DNA of 64,000 bases, from positions 1,605,153 through 1,669,152 of the forward strand of contig PSQN01000001.1 in assembly GCA_002989075.1 (NCBI GenBank), written 5' to 3'. Position numbers and translations under genes: made by a program. Origin of the DNA: Arthonia radiata. Taxonomy: Eukaryota; Ascomycota; Arthoniomycetes; Arthoniales; Arthoniaceae. The notes below the pieces were generated by a model. The model made no database searches. It had not been told where the DNA came from and saw only the letters and a list, made by a program, of their open reading frames with translations. Positions 45,114 to 56,856 of the stretch are shown piece by piece (the stretch's first letter is position 1; each line of letters begins with the position of its first letter).

Positions 45114-46940
45114 TCAATCCTCCGCGCCCCCTACTTCACGCTTGTGCCACAGCCGCTTACACAGCTCCCTTACCTCGTCTCGCTGAGTTCTGGACTCCCG
45201 CTCCTCGCCATCCTGCTGCCCGTCCAGACTTCGGCGCCCATCCGACATGCCGTCATTCTGGTTCTCAATGCCCTGAAACATCACGCGCGGCCGTCGCGCG
45301 TGCCCGTTTGCCTGCCCGTCCTTCGCCGGCGTCGTCTGCGTCTTGTCTTTGGCGTCCGCGCTCTTCACGCTGCGGTGGCTGCGCCAGGACTGGCTGAGCC
45401 CGTACGTGCCATCTCCACTCCCGCTGAGGATGCCGACGCGGCGGCTGCTGGGCTTCTGCTTGGTGGTGATGGTGCGTGGCGGGACTGCACCTACTTCTTC
45501 TAGGCGCTTGACAGCGCCCGCAAGAGGGTTTTGGTATATTCGTATGCGTTTATATTCCCAGCCTGTTTGTTCAAAGAGATGCCGCAGTTGCGGGTGCAGG
45601 CGTCCGTCTGATGCGCCGTCGCCTATCTCGTAGAATGGGATGTTCGTACTGGATAGCCTTGATGCCCGTATGATGCTGAGCGGGGGACCGTGCCCACGTT
45701 CAGGCTCACGCACGACAGATTCGCGCTCCAGATTGAGCTTTTGCTGTGTTCGCGATACACGCATCGCCGTGACATCAGAGAACGACTTGTTGCGCCGCAG
45801 CCCTTCTTCCGCCTCTTCATCATCGAAGTCTTTCGTTCTTCGCCAATCCTTTTCCGGGGAGCCAGAGGAAGAAGGCAGGAAGACACTGTTGTGGGGTGTG
45901 GATGTCGAGGTAGACGTGTAATTCAAGAAGCGCGAGACGATCTCAGGAGTGGTACCATCGCTGGAACTCGAACCATGGTGCTGATTTCCGATGAGCGTAG
46001 GGGTGGCAGAGTTGGATGAGACTTGGGGCAACGCAGGATTGTTGAAAGAAGTGTTGCGCCTCAGCAGACGTGAGGCGATGTTGTCGGCTTGCGGTAGTTT
46101 CGCATGGTGATTGTGAGCATGGTGATTGTGAGCATGGGAGCTGTTAGGTTGCGGTGACGAGGTAGGCGCTGAGGATGTCTCGCCAGGCGCGCCGGAGCGT
46201 TGTTGGAGGAGCGTCTCAGATCCTTCTCTTAGTATCGAAACCCTCTTGTCTGGCGGCTCGCCATTGCCTTCTGGGTGCCTTCGATCCGGCTTGTAAGGGG
46301 AAGCAATGGCGGAATTCGGTCTCGGCGTGCTCGCTCTGGTTATACTTGGCGATCTCGAGTCAGTGTAGTTCTCCCACGCGCCTTCCTCTTCCTCCTCGCC
46401 CGACAATTCGGGCTCGTCATCGTCGTCGTGCGCAGTACCGAGGTCAAACCTCACACTCGGTGTTGCAGGCACATTGTGCGTCTGAGCCTTCTTAGAGCCA
46501 GAATTGGATCGCTCGGACCTATGAGGGCGCTTTGAGTTCTTAGCGACATTGCGCGAGGAGCCTGGTCGTGCAAGCTTTGCCAGTTGTCCGCTTGAGCGAT
46601 TGTTTCTCTTGAGGGAAGTTTCGGATTGGTTCTTGCGCAACGGTACGTGGGAGTGATTTTGCACGAGCTGCCCGCTAGAGACGTTGCGCTTGACCTCGTC
46701 GCCATTCTGCTTGGGACTGGTGGAGGGGTTGTTTGTTGGGCGTGCTTGGGTCAACTTGGAGAGGCGGTTGAGATTCTTGCCAGAAGGTACGCGTGGACCG
46801 ACGCGCCCTTGCCCAACAGCAAACTTGATGTTCTTTTGGCCTCGTGGCGAGCCATCATGGGGTGATTGCGCAAACGAGACGGAGCTTAGAGAATGTCGGT
46901 GAGGGAGGTTGGGGCGCCGCTGCGCGTCAGTTGAGGGCAT
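45114..46940 (-). CDS. TCO89: TORC1 subunit Tco89-like protein
   Basis: A single exon encodes 608 residues. The protein is mostly disordered, Ser/Asn/basic-rich, with an acidic patch (DDDDEPELSGEEEEEG) near 170-185 and a His/Asn run near 270. Two short blocks match yeast Tco89: SRTQQKLNLERES (yeast SRTQRKLWLQRENS) and EYKRIRIYQNPLAGAVKRLE (yeast EYSNVKRFYNPLDEALLRV), in the same order. Leu/Asn-rich motifs such as RKNQSETSLKRN and SSGQLAKLARPG are also typical of filamentous-fungal members. Tco89 is a fungus-specific TORC1 component on the vacuole or endosome that links the kinase to nutrient and stress signals. The ATG at 46940 is the first in frame. It is divergent from the transporter at 47718. 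Confidence 0.8.
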   Translation of the reverse strand: MPSTDAQRRPNLPHRHSLSSVSFAQSPHDGSPRGQKNIKFAVGQGRVGPRVPSGKNLNRLSKLTQARPTNNPSTSPKQNGDEVKRNVSSGQLVQNHSHVPLRKNQSETSLKRNNRSSGQLAKLARPGSSRNVAKNSKRPHRSERSNSGSKKAQTHNVPATPSVRFDLGTAHDDDDEPELSGEEEEEGAWENYTDSRSPSITRASTPRPNSAIASPYKPDRRHPEGNGEPPDKRVSILREGSETLLQQRSGAPGETSSAPTSSPQPNSSHAHNHHAHNHHAKLPQADNIASRLLRRNTSFNNPALPQVSSNSATPTLIGNQHHGSSSSDGTTPEIVSRFLNYTSTSTSTPHNSVFLPSSSGSPEKDWRRTKDFDDEEAEEGLRRNKSFSDVTAMRVSRTQQKLNLERESVVREPERGHGPPLSIIRASRLSSTNIPFYEIGDGASDGRLHPQLRHLFEQTGWEYKRIRIYQNPLAGAVKRLEEVGAVPPRTITTKQKPSSRRVGILSGSGDGTYGLSQSWRSHRSVKSADAKDKTQTTPAKDGQANGHARRPRVMFQGIENQNDGMSDGRRSLDGQQDGEERESRTQRDEVRELCKRLWHKREVGGAED

Positions 46941-47717
46941 CTCAGGCCGACATCTGGATGAAAGCGGGTGTGCTAGAGATGACGATAGATGGCCGTTGCT
47001 AAGCGAGAGTGAGCGCTCTGAGAAGGCAGCTTAGTATTAGGAGAGGCGGTGGATAGCAATGCGATGAAGAACCTAACCCCTCCTGGTTCGCGAGCTAAGC
47101 AACCAGCCAACCGAAGCAGCTAGCGCCAGGATCGACAAAAGAGCCCGGACGTTTCCGCCCCCTCCACGCAAGAGCTGTGCCCAATCACATCGCGGCAGAT
47201 TACTTAGCGTCTGTGAGCATCTCGGATGTATTGGTCGTCGCCCTCCAACGTTGCAAACGGACGGCGGGCGGCAGCTTTACGGGCCAGTCGATCACTGCTC
47301 TTCAACGTCCTCGCCTCACTTGCAACAGAACATTGCATGAACGTGCTCATATCAAAGAGGCCAGCCGCTCAGCTCAGTGTAAGCAGCTCAGCAGCATGTC
47401 AGCGATGCCGAGCCAGCTCCCGGGCGTAGATCACTTCGGTGCCGCTAGTCCGCGACACCGAGATGGAGCGTCATTTTGGGATCTCATCTCAAGAGGATCC
47501 TCTCTGACAGGATGTGAAACGCTCCACACACCTCGCCAGAAGGAACTCACTTACACTTACACTCCATGCACCTGTCAACAATCTTCCAGGACGCGAGCCG
47601 GTCGATCGCTTCGCCAACAATCAGCTCATACAACCGTTATGATTAGTCAGTCAGGGATCTACTCGGACACGTATAATAATTTTCGCCTCCCTCTGACTTT
47701 GTGCGTTTCGCGGGGCT
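46941..47717. promoter_or_regulatory. Divergent promoter region between TCO89 and the MFS transporter
   Basis: 777 bp between divergent starts. A long plus-strand frame runs through it into the transporter gene in another frame and shows no protein-like conservation, so it is not called. Confidence 0.5.
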
Positions 47718-49295
47718 ATGCCAACAGGACTTCGCAAAAAGGCTCCACCAACCGACAACAACTCAGCACATCTATTCACGTACTGGGATCCACAGGCGGG
47801 TGAAGACGTCGAGAAGAAGGATGGCAGCACATCGCCAGCCAGCTCCAGCAGAGGCGAGCATGAGAATGAGAATGAGAAGAGCTTCGCCGTCGACTGGGAG
47901 CCGGATCTGGAACATGACCCAGAAAGCCCAAGACGGATGAGCTACGCCCGCAAATGGCTTACCACGCTTGTCGTGGCCTTCAGCTCGTTTTGCGTCACGT
48001 GCAACAGCTCCATCTACACTTCGATTTACAGTCAGGTCACGCAGGAGTTTCATACTTCGCGCTTGGTGGCGACGGTTGGCCTGACGACGTTCGTTACTGG
48101 ACTCATGGTCGGACCGATGTTGTTGGCACCTCTTTCTGAATTCTATGGACGACGCAACATTTACGTTGGCGCGTATGTCATGGTGTTCATTTGGATTATC
48201 CCCTGCGCTGTCGCCCCCAATATGGCCACTATTCTGGTTACAAGGTGGTTCGACGGCTTCTTCGCATCCGCTTTCCTCTCCGTTGCAGGAGGCACCATCG
48301 GCGACATGTTTCACAAATCAGAACTGTCGTTCCCTATGATGGTGTATTCAGGCTCTCCATTCCTTGGTCCCGCTCTAGGGCCGCTCATTGGAGGTTTCAT
48401 CAACCAGTATACCAGCTGGCGTTGGACTTTTTGGGTGTTACTCATTTGGACTGGCGTCCAGCTTGGGCTGATCATCATCTTCATCCCTGAAACCTACCAG
48501 CCGGTCCTGCTGCGTAGGAAAGCTCGTCGTCTGCGCAAAGAGACTGGCAATGACAGCTACCTAGCGCCCATCGAGAAGCTAAGCAGATCGATCCCCAAGA
48601 CTATCATGTGGTCATGCATTCGACCGTTCCAGCTTCTGACTCTGGAGCCAATGGTGCTCAATCTGTGTCTGTTGAGCGCAGTCCTCCTTGGCGTTCTATA
48701 TCTATTTTTCGGAGCTTATCCCGTGGTCTTTGTGGAGCATCACGGTTTTGATCTGTCTCAGAATGGTCTTGCGTTTCTTGGCCTGCTTGTTGGCATGCTA
48801 CTTGGCATCGCCAGCGACTTTTTCTTTCAGAGCTATTACCGTAAGCTTCTACAACAACGTGAAGAGGCTGGTGGTGAGTCCGGTGGGACCGACCCAGAGA
48901 TGCGTCTCCCGCCGACCGTCGTGGGTGTCTGGTTCGTCGTGGTCGGCTTGTTTGGTTTTGGATGGACCTCCTACACGTCCGTCCATTGGATCGTCCCGAT
49001 CGTGTTCAGCAGCTTTTTTGGCTTTGGGATCATCACTTGTTTCGCTGGCATCTTTACCTTCTTGGTAGAGTCATACCCGCTGTATGCCGCCAGCGCACTG
49101 GCAGCGAACTCTTTCGCTCGGAGCGCCTTCGCCGCTGGCTTTCCTCTATTTGGCGTCCAAATGTTTCACAAACTCGGTGATCAGTGGGCTTCGACTGTTT
49201 TGGCTTTCGTAGCCTTGGCATTAGCACCGTTTCCCTGGATTTTCTTCCGATATGGTAAGCAAATCAGGAAGCGGAGTAGATTCGCCAAGTCATGA
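47718..49295 (+). CDS. MFS transporter, DHA1 (drug/polyamine:H+ antiporter) type
   Basis: A single exon encodes 525 residues. A hydrophilic N-terminal tail (about 1-80, with an ENENEKSFAVDWEPDLEHDP segment) precedes twelve predicted membrane segments. The DHA1 features are visible: the TM2-3 loop LAPLSEFYGRRNIYVGAY (motif A), RWFDGFFASAFLSVAGGTIGDMF, GSPFLGPALGPLIGGFINQY (motif C-like antiporter signature) and WRWTFWVLLIW. The central loop RRKARRLRKETGN and the TM7 onset PFQLLTLEPMV are typical of Tpo1/Flu1-like fungal exporters at the plasma membrane. The substrate cannot be deduced. Neighbouring genes do not form a biosynthetic cluster with it, although a P450 lies 8 kb away. Confidence 0.9.
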   Translation: MPTGLRKKAPPTDNNSAHLFTYWDPQAGEDVEKKDGSTSPASSSRGEHENENEKSFAVDWEPDLEHDPESPRRMSYARKWLTTLVVAFSSFCVTCNSSIYTSIYSQVTQEFHTSRLVATVGLTTFVTGLMVGPMLLAPLSEFYGRRNIYVGAYVMVFIWIIPCAVAPNMATILVTRWFDGFFASAFLSVAGGTIGDMFHKSELSFPMMVYSGSPFLGPALGPLIGGFINQYTSWRWTFWVLLIWTGVQLGLIIIFIPETYQPVLLRRKARRLRKETGNDSYLAPIEKLSRSIPKTIMWSCIRPFQLLTLEPMVLNLCLLSAVLLGVLYLFFGAYPVVFVEHHGFDLSQNGLAFLGLLVGMLLGIASDFFFQSYYRKLLQQREEAGGESGGTDPEMRLPPTVVGVWFVVVGLFGFGWTSYTSVHWIVPIVFSSFFGFGIITCFAGIFTFLVESYPLYAASALAANSFARSAFAAGFPLFGVQMFHKLGDQWASTVLAFVALALAPFPWIFFRYGKQIRKRSRFAKS

Positions 49296-51597
49296 ATAGC
49301 ATCAGGGTCAGAAAGCTCTTGTTCTGGATCAATGCTTGGATATTACCGTCTGTGATCGAACTGAAATCAAATGCAGACTGAGGTCGGAGCAAGCTCCAAG
49401 TCTTCTCATGAGCGACAGAGACTGCATGGTAAGTCCAAGAGCTTCTACGAATCTTACGGTTGGTATCCGACGCACCGCCAAGGTGCTTGCCCACATGCTC
49501 CTACATTTCCTAAAATGGAGATATCGTGATAAGATTCTATGTGGTGGGAGATCTGGTGGGAGATCGACCTCAGAACATGTGATACTTTCACACATCAATA
49601 ACTCCCTCAATCGCTCAAAATTTCTTGTCACATTTGTACCAGTATGTAGCGCGAAGAGTGCGCTATTGTCTCGATACAGCACCGCAAAGTTTCAGCTCAT
49701 TGTATGAAGGTGAGTTGGCTTCAGTATGGGCCAAAATGTCGTGATACCTCTGAATATTTCCTAATCTAGAAATCTACGAGCATGTGGGCAAGCATGTGCG
49801 CAAGCACCTTGGCGGTGCGTCGGATAGAGCAAACACCTCAGAAAAAAGACTGCCATTGATTCCGATCACTACAGCACCGAGGAGAAGGAAGCACAAAGCA
49901 TAGCATTTATCCAGCCTGCGTCTCAGTGGTCAACCTTCTGGCCAAAGTGAGGTGAGACTTTGTTCCACTAGGGTCTGAAACCCTCCTGGAAGGGGACAAG
50001 AAGCCAGATTTGGAATGTTTTGTCGATCGAGCGATCTAGGCGCCTCAACCTAAAACTGACGTTGCTCTGATGAGTCTGACGAGGCCCAATTACGGGAAAA
50101 TCAAGACATGCATCAGATAATGTATGCTTCATGCATGGATTAGCACAGATGGGGACGAAATAGCAGCTGCAAGACGCCGAGTAATGCTGGCCTTTTCTGA
50201 TACAGCGTGCAGCAGTTGCCAGTCTTCTCACGACGCAAGGGTGTGTGGAAATTGGTCAGGCCAGCCTGCTTGGGGGGGTGGGGGGGTCCAAAATAGCACG
50301 CCATGGCGCTCTGGTTGGTGCTGTGTAGAATATGACGGCGATTTGATCATCTTCAGTCCTTGCAAGACAGGATGGGTATATGCCGCATATAAATGCCACA
50401 GCGCCACGAATCCCAAGAACTGCAGAGTGAGCGTTAAGGAAATCGTCCGACACGAGATCATGCACAGGGCGATGGACTGGGACCTGTGGATCTTGCCCAG
50501 CTTGAGTACGATGAGGTACGTCGGTGGGGAGGGCGATGATTTGCTGATGGAACTGTTGCACAAAGCGTCTGCATGGAAGGTAGACGGATAGACGCAGACG
50601 ACCCGCGCTGCTGGGTTTGCTCGAGTCAATGTTATCACGAGCATCGTGAGATGTCTCGTCATATCCCGAAGGTTTTGCTCCTGCTCAATCATGCACCGGA
50701 CATTTGGAGAAAGCGAAGATATCGAAACGAAGCAAGCAAGTTGGCACAGCATGATACGTGGTAGAGCAGGCAATGAGCCGAGGCGTAGATCGAGAGGTTT
50801 AAGCATAAATATCGATCGGTACCGATAGTGCGGAGACTCTGAGGATTGTTCCGTGCAGGGACTCACTCCACCACCTACAAGCAGATCAATCACTTCCCTA
50901 CTCACATACCCGTCCCGCTTGCGAAACGGTCATTCCATACCCTTGGTGCTCCATCAGGAACCCTACTATCTCATGTTGATTCTCTGACATACTGCTGACG
51001 ATCAGGCACCGCACATACCCATCCGGTCTCCACCTCGTCCAGCACACGTCACTGCGCCGCTTGTAAGCCATTGAATCGCCGAGATGAACACCACGTACAC
51101 TTAGGATGTGGTCGTAAGCCGACTTCGAACGCGCCTGGTCTTTCTGCCACCTCTCGTTGCGTCCCCACCTCTCTGCACCAGATCGGTATCTTCCTGCTGG
51201 ATGACAGCACACGTGCATGCCTTGGGCAGCCATCTCTTCGCATCCTCGCCGCTGGTGCCATTAGATATCGATCAGACCTTGTTACACAATACCGCTCCTT
51301 TTTGACGTTCCCACATCAGCTGCCCATGTGCCATCTACCACCCTGGTCTTAGCGACTGCATCTGCTTTTCGTATTGGTCGATCCTAGTCACCGGGTCTTG
51401 ACCTTCTCAAAAACGCCCAACGGCCGCGCACATGTCCGCGCCTCCTTCGCCGCGATTTTCCCGTTGGATGTGACAGCCACCCTCAAGACTTTTGACTCAA
51501 CGAGGCACTCTATTACACATACCCACACTGAAAGCTACACGCGCACACACGGAAGCTGTCACATCTAGATCTCGATCACAAACTTTGTCCCGCCACC
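49296..51597. other. 2.3-kb intergenic region with an inverted repeat
   Basis: No supportable gene. Several frames of 100-225 codons overlap on both strands near 50120-50905, but they show no family motif and no codon pattern favouring one strand. It contains the inverted repeat 49464-49826 and a G-run near 50270-50290. The last few hundred bases are the ERT1 promoter and leader, with CACACA-type dinucleotide runs. Confidence 0.5.
49464..49826. repeat. Inverted repeat with 26-bp perfect arms plus extension
   Basis: TATCCGACGCACCGCCAAGG (arm 49464-49489) is exactly reverse-complemented at 49801-49826. Inward of it, GCCCACATGCTC (about 49489-49500) pairs with GAGCATGTGGGC (about 49779-49790); the right arm has an extra GCATGTGCGCA-like duplication of 11 bp. 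About 280 bp separate the arms. Size and shape suggest a MITE-like or foldback element, but no terminal duplication is certain. Confidence 0.7.
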
Positions 51598-53847
51598 ATG
51601 GCACAAGATCAAGAAGCAGTAGACCTACCTTCCTCTCCCCAGTCGAGCGGATCGAAGGAGCATTCGTCCGTCAAGGAAGAGGACCACCCTGACGGGAGAG
51701 AAGATCTTGCTTCGAATAATTCTGCAGATGACCAGATGGCCAACTCCAAACCTCGCGATCCCGACCGTCCGAAACGCAAAAAGGCACGGCGGGCCTGCTC
51801 GGCCTGTCAAAGAGCTCATCTTACTTGCAGTATGTCGTCTAGTGCTTCCGCCGAAAAGATGTTTCCACAATCTTTAGCTCCTTCGCTGACTTTGCCTCTC
51901 TCTAGGTGACAATCGGCCCTGCGAACGATGTATGAAAAGAAATCTTGCCGATCAGTGCCATGACGGTACCCGAAAGAGGGCGAAATACATGCACGATGTG
52001 CCAGCTGAGGTACTCGTTCCGAGTCACGGCGTTGCGGCCGCTTATGCCAATATGACCGGCTTTGGTCACCCTCACAATGTTCAACATCGACCCAGCATGG
52101 ATATGGGGCAACCGCATACCTTTCACGCGGCGGCACCAGGGTCTTCGCCGTCGAGTTATCAATCGTTCCAACAGAACGGGAACCACTCAAGTATGCCTCC
52201 ACCAACGGTAGACACGCAAGCCTTGCCACTGATCCAAAGTCACCAATCGCCAGCATCTTCCACTTTTAATTCGGCCCAGCCATCCCCGATGCAGCATTAT
52301 GGGTCGGTGTCCAATCAGGTTAGCAGCCAGTCCGCCATGAATGCCCAGTACCCGGATCAGAGCGATTCATCGTTATACACCTTTAGTCCCTCGAATATGA
52401 ACTTTGGAAATCACTACGGTGCCCTTGAGATGGGTATGCTGGAACAGATGACGTCGAATGCGCAGCAGCAGCAACAAAATGGAACAGATATGTATAGCCA
52501 GCCTACTTATGTTTCGACCCAGTACCCTGGTCAGGCTTACGCCTTGAACCCCAATAATGCTTGGGCGACCTCTCAAGGACCTCAAATGCAGCAGGTGTCG
52601 AACAATTTCGATCCATCTTTTGACGACCAGCAACTCCGTCGAACAAGCCAAACACTTCCGCATGCCTTCACCATTGGTGCTGGCGGGAGCAGTCTTTCCA
52701 GCTCAAGTCCAGCCTCCTCCATAGATTTTCTAAGCGGTGGTGGCAATCACTCTCCTCTCAAGGCGCAGACATCGAGTCAGTACCCTACCACTGGTCACCA
52801 ACCGCAAAAATCCCAGTCATTAGATGAGCCTTGTCGCAAGTCGACCAAGAAGCAAAGCCAGAAGACAGCACACAACAAGCCACAATCTCCGTCCAAGTCA
52901 GACCCTGCGTCTATCTACCATTCTGTCAAAGATCCTTACCCTTATACTGAGGCTTTTCATCGACTGTTTCGGGAGCTTCGTCGACGGTTTCCCTCGAAAA
53001 AGATTGCGCGCATTGCGTCCACGTTTGCGAACATTCGGCCGTCCTTCATCATCTCCACATCATCGCTCGTTCGCGAGGACTTGATCTTCATGGAGCAGAT
53101 CTTCCAGCGCAGTCTTCTTGAATATTACGGCTTCCTCGATAAGCTCGGAACTCCCACTATTGTATGTCGACGGACGGGAGAGGTGGCGCAGACGACTCAA
53201 GCATTCCAAATGCTTGCAGGTTGGACGTCAGACGTACTTCTCGGCCGTGAGCCAAACCTCAACATCAACACGAACTCAGCTCGCAGCCATGACACCAGTG
53301 CGAATGGGAGTAATGTCCCTACAGCAACCGGTAAGAGCGGCTTCAACACACCTGCTCAGCCTCGCACGCCGGCAGAACCCGGCGACGGCATCAAGCTGGT
53401 AGAAGAGCATCACAAACGGAGTGGCAAGAAGCACCAGCCTGTTTTTCTGGCTGAGTTGCTTGATGAAGACAGCGTGGTCAAATTCTACGAGGATTTCGCG
53501 CAATTGGCCTTTGCGGACAGCAAGGGTAGCGTCTCGGGTCCTTGTAAGCTGCTTAGGTATCGGACTGCGGAGAGCGAAAAGAATGGCAAGCAAAGTCAGA
53601 GGGCTCTCCAGAAGCGGAAGAAAAGCGCAGTCAAGCATGAAGAGGGAACGCTCAAGGTTGAGAATCAAGACGGCATGAAGAAGCTGGGAGCTGAGGATGG
53701 CAAGGTAAGTTGCATGTACTGCTGGATGGTGAAGCGGGACGTCTTCAACATGCCGAGCATCATTGTCATCAACGTGAGTCGAGGTGTCCTTGACTGCTGT
53801 TAGGGCAACTACTAACACGCTGACAGTTCCTACCGATTCTCTTCTAA
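51598..53847 (+). CDS. ERT1: Zn2Cys6 transcription activator of gluconeogenesis, ERT1/AcuK family
   Basis: Three exons are inferred: 51598-51829, 51906-53773 and 53827-53847, with introns of 76 and 53 nt, giving 706 residues. The ATG lies in a perfect GCCACCATGG context. The zinc cluster, split by intron 1, reads RRACSACQRAHLTC then SDNRPCERCMKRNLADQC, followed by DGTRKRAKYMHD, the hallmark of ERT1/AcuK. A Gln/Ser/Asn-rich middle is followed by the helix FHRLFRELRRRFPSKKIARI, a PAS-like region (LEYYGFLDKLGTPTIVCRRT onward), and the conserved terminus CMYCWMVKRDVFNMPSIIVI. Splicing out the last intron restores the family's NFLP ending (NFLPILF). Family members activate PCK1/FBP1-type gluconeogenic genes on acetate, ethanol or amino acids in the nucleus. 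The ERT1/AcuK versus AcuM paralogue choice is not certain. Confidence 0.88.
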
Positions 53848-54827
53848 AACACAAAAGCACGCACAACGAAGAAACGACTCATGACACTTCTAACGGCAAA
53901 GGGCGGCATGCTGTACGATCCAGACTCATCGGAGTATTAGAAGGACGCGCAAGCGAACCTGGTGGCATATTGTATATATGAACCAGGGGACTCAGACGGA
54001 GGGGACCCCGCAGTGGCTGCACATTTCCGGACTCTCGACTATACAATGGATATGATAACGAGGACAGCCTGCTTGTCAATGTCAATGATAAAGCAGAAGG
54101 CTGATCCTTGACTCTCTGGATGAAGCTTGGCTCTTCGCCGTGCTTTTTTGTGTCGAGATATTGTCCAAATCTGGATTTTCTTGAAATCTAAGCCTCATGC
54201 CCGCACCCTGCCACTCATGAAGCACGGATCATCGATATCCAGGCACCATCGCCATTCTGGGTAATATCTGACTCGGCTGACAAGAGGCCGAAGCGGCGAT
54301 CACACGTCATAGTGCGGAGCTTCTATCGATACCTCAATCTATCTTTACACAAGTTTGAAACGCTAATCAAGCAGTCATCCCATTTTCCAAGAGCGTTGCA
54401 TACCTTTCGCACTCGTCTTGAGGAAGTCTCGTCCAACGATGACGCCGCACTTCATCACTGGCCCACTGCTTCGGCAACTGCCATCCACCTCCCACGATAG
54501 CAGCCACCTTGGAGCCTCCGCGTCTTGTTTGTTCCTGCCTCCGTTTGATCCGGTGTTGCTCCGTGGGAATGCATTATCGCGCCTATGAAACCCCCAATAC
54601 GCCTATGACTGCTGCTCTCACCTCGCATGATTCCTGAAATATTCCTTGGCCTGCTTCTTGTTGGCATTCTAGGTGAGTCTTGGCCACCACCCCCTGAGCT
54701 TGCGTGTGTGCCCAGAGTCCAGGGTTTGGGCATATTCGTGAAAGCCCCTTGCTGAGCTCTATGTGCTGACACGGTCTTAGCAGTTGCCTCCAGATTCTAC
54801 TTTACGAAACAGAAACCTCGCCCGTCG
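53848..54827. promoter_or_regulatory. Intergenic: ERT1 3' UTR and promoter of second phosphatase gene
   Basis: About 980 bp without a gene. A short hydrophobic frame starting near 54627 precedes the next gene but ends early, with no clear splice to it. Confidence 0.45.
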
Positions 54828-55928
54828 ATGGCCACCCCTACTATCCACTTCGTCCGCCATGCGCAAGGCTACCATAACCTCAACATTGCGAACCACCAAA
54901 TCCGAGACCCTATGCTCACCCCTCACGGCGAGCAGCAATGCGCTCTGCTCAACCGTACTTTCCCTTATATCGCCCACATTGACCTTGTTGTGGCGTCCCC
55001 GCTCAAGCGCACTATCTACACAGCTCTGAAATCGTTCCCGGACATCATTGCCAAGCGAAAGTTGGTGGTCATTGCACTTCCAGAGCTACAAGAGACCAGC
55101 GATCTTCCTTGCGATACCGGCAGCACAATTGAAGATCTGAAGAAGGAATTCGCAGGCCAACCTGTCTCTTTCGACTTGGTGGAGAGCGATTGGTTCAGCA
55201 AGAAGGGCAAGTGGGCTCCGGAGGCTTCGGCTATTGAAGAGCGAGCGCGTGTTGCCCGCGAGTGGTTGAAGGAGCGGTCGGAGAAACACATCGTTGCTGT
55301 GACGCACGGAGGTCAGTCAAACACGTGTCTTGCCACTGCTCTCATGTCGCGCCGGTGTTGGACGCACGGATGCTGTCTCAATGCGCCAACTTCGGGCATT
55401 GAATTCACGGTGGTCATACAAGACGGCAATTTACTGACAGCAAGTGTATGCAGGTCTCCTACATTACCTAACTGAGGACTGGCAAGGCATGGACAGATTT
55501 CAAGGTCGGTTTAGACATTTCTCACTGTCAGCCCAGAGGTTGCTTGCTGAGGCACCGCGCCTGATAGCGTTTGCTGTACGGCACGCTACTCATTATGAGA
55601 CCAAGCATCCAGATGGTCGCTTATCACGGAGGATGGAGCACTTTGTCGACCGTAATGGCTGGCGCGGGTCTCAATACGAGAGTTTGCACTAATCACGATA
55701 ATAGGCACCGGCTGGATGAATACAGAATTCCGCTCCTACACCTTCAGCACCAAAGGTGGCAACAACGCGGCCATTATAGAGACAGAAGACTCCCGGCTCC
55801 GGCGCCGTGGTAACGAGAAGCCGCTGTCAGAGGCCGAACGACGCAATCTGGCTCAGACGACAGGCAAGGAGCCAGCGGCACCGCCGATTCCTACAGATGA
55901 CCACAGTCGGGTCGCATCCAAGGTATGA
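54828..55928 (+). CDS. Histidine-phosphatase (phosphoglycerate-mutase-like) protein, PMU1-type
   Basis: Three exons are inferred: 54828-55311, 55454-55504 and 55705-55928, with introns of 142 and 200 nt, giving 252 residues. The catalytic motif is FVRHAQGYHN at residues 8-17, with Ala in place of the usual Gly, as is common in fungal PMU1-like members. SPLKRTIYTAL and AVTHGG (second His near 159) follow. Splicing is supported because it joins VTHG to GLLHYLTEDWQGMD and then to GTGWMNTEFRSYTF, the usual fungal order. The C-terminus is charged (RLRRRGNEKPLSEAERRN) and disordered. The substrate is unknown. It is only distantly similar to the phosphatase gene at 9471 and lacks that gene's PIP box, so the two are not a local duplication. 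Confidence 0.85.
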
Positions 55929-56856
55929 GAGGCGTTGGTGCTGCAGGTACGCCTGGCTTCGCTACTGCTCCGACGCAGAAGCTGTGCTGACCACTATGTG
56001 CTAGATGTGGGAGTCGCGAACGATGGCGTCTAGAAACTGGTTGTCGCCCTTTGGGCTATGAATGTTGGAAGGCTTCAAACTGTTCACGAACGGTCATGAG
56101 GATAGAACTTGCTCAGCGAAGGCGTTGGTGGGATCCATTGATAGACTACGCTTTGCGCACACGCGCAATAGCAGGATAGACGCGAATTTGCTGAAGGCAC
56201 ATCCCGTTGTTCGTGCCCCGTATTTTACACCACTTCTGCGAATTTCTTTTGGGTGCAAGGCTGGGGAACATAGGTCGTGGCAGAATAACAGCAGAACTGT
56301 ATCTCTATAATACAGCAAAGACCCTTATTGCAAGGTCTAAAAGCACGCGGCAAAGCAGTCGGGGCTTTTCTCGACATTCCTGTAAGCCCAGCTTTGCTCT
56401 TGCTCTTGCTCTTGCTGTGCATGGAGAGGTTGGAAGAGGGTGACTTCATACGACTATGCCATGACTTTTGTGCCCCAGCCTTGGTGGCTTGCACTGGCTG
56501 GCTCTTTGGTATACCGCGGTTGCCGGTGCAATGTCACGGATCAAAGCTGTTCCGTTCCGAACAGCGCCGTCGGCTCAATCCTTTGACGCCCGCAAGGCTC
56601 CTATTGTAAAGCCTCGACCGGCCGCCATGTAATACTGCATCAGCAAACTGTCACTATCAACAGACGTCTGACAGACTGAGGGGATGAATGAGACCCGAGA
56701 AATTGAAGGTGCCTGGTGCTAGACCATACATGACCACAAGTGGCCCACTTTTGTACAGTGCACTATATTCAAATCTATGACCTAATGACCCCGTCAATTT
56801 GACCTCAGAATTACTTCAGCCCACCGCAATCAAATCTCGGTTCACCCGACGCAGAG
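55929..56856. promoter_or_regulatory. Intergenic upstream of the P450 gene
   Basis: 930 bp with no supportable gene. A CTCTTG/CTTGCT microsatellite of a few units lies near 56395-56420. The rest is the promoter of the P450. Confidence 0.45.

Noticed and set aside
47177-47803. 208-codon plus-strand frame overlapping the MFS start
   Set aside because: Different frame from the transporter, no recognisable domain, and it overlaps the transporter's N-terminus, which has a good ATG of its own.
50124-50905. Overlapping frames of 155 (plus) and 225 (minus) codons
   Set aside because: They overlap each other, show no motif or signal peptide, and include the G-run; nothing favours either as a gene.
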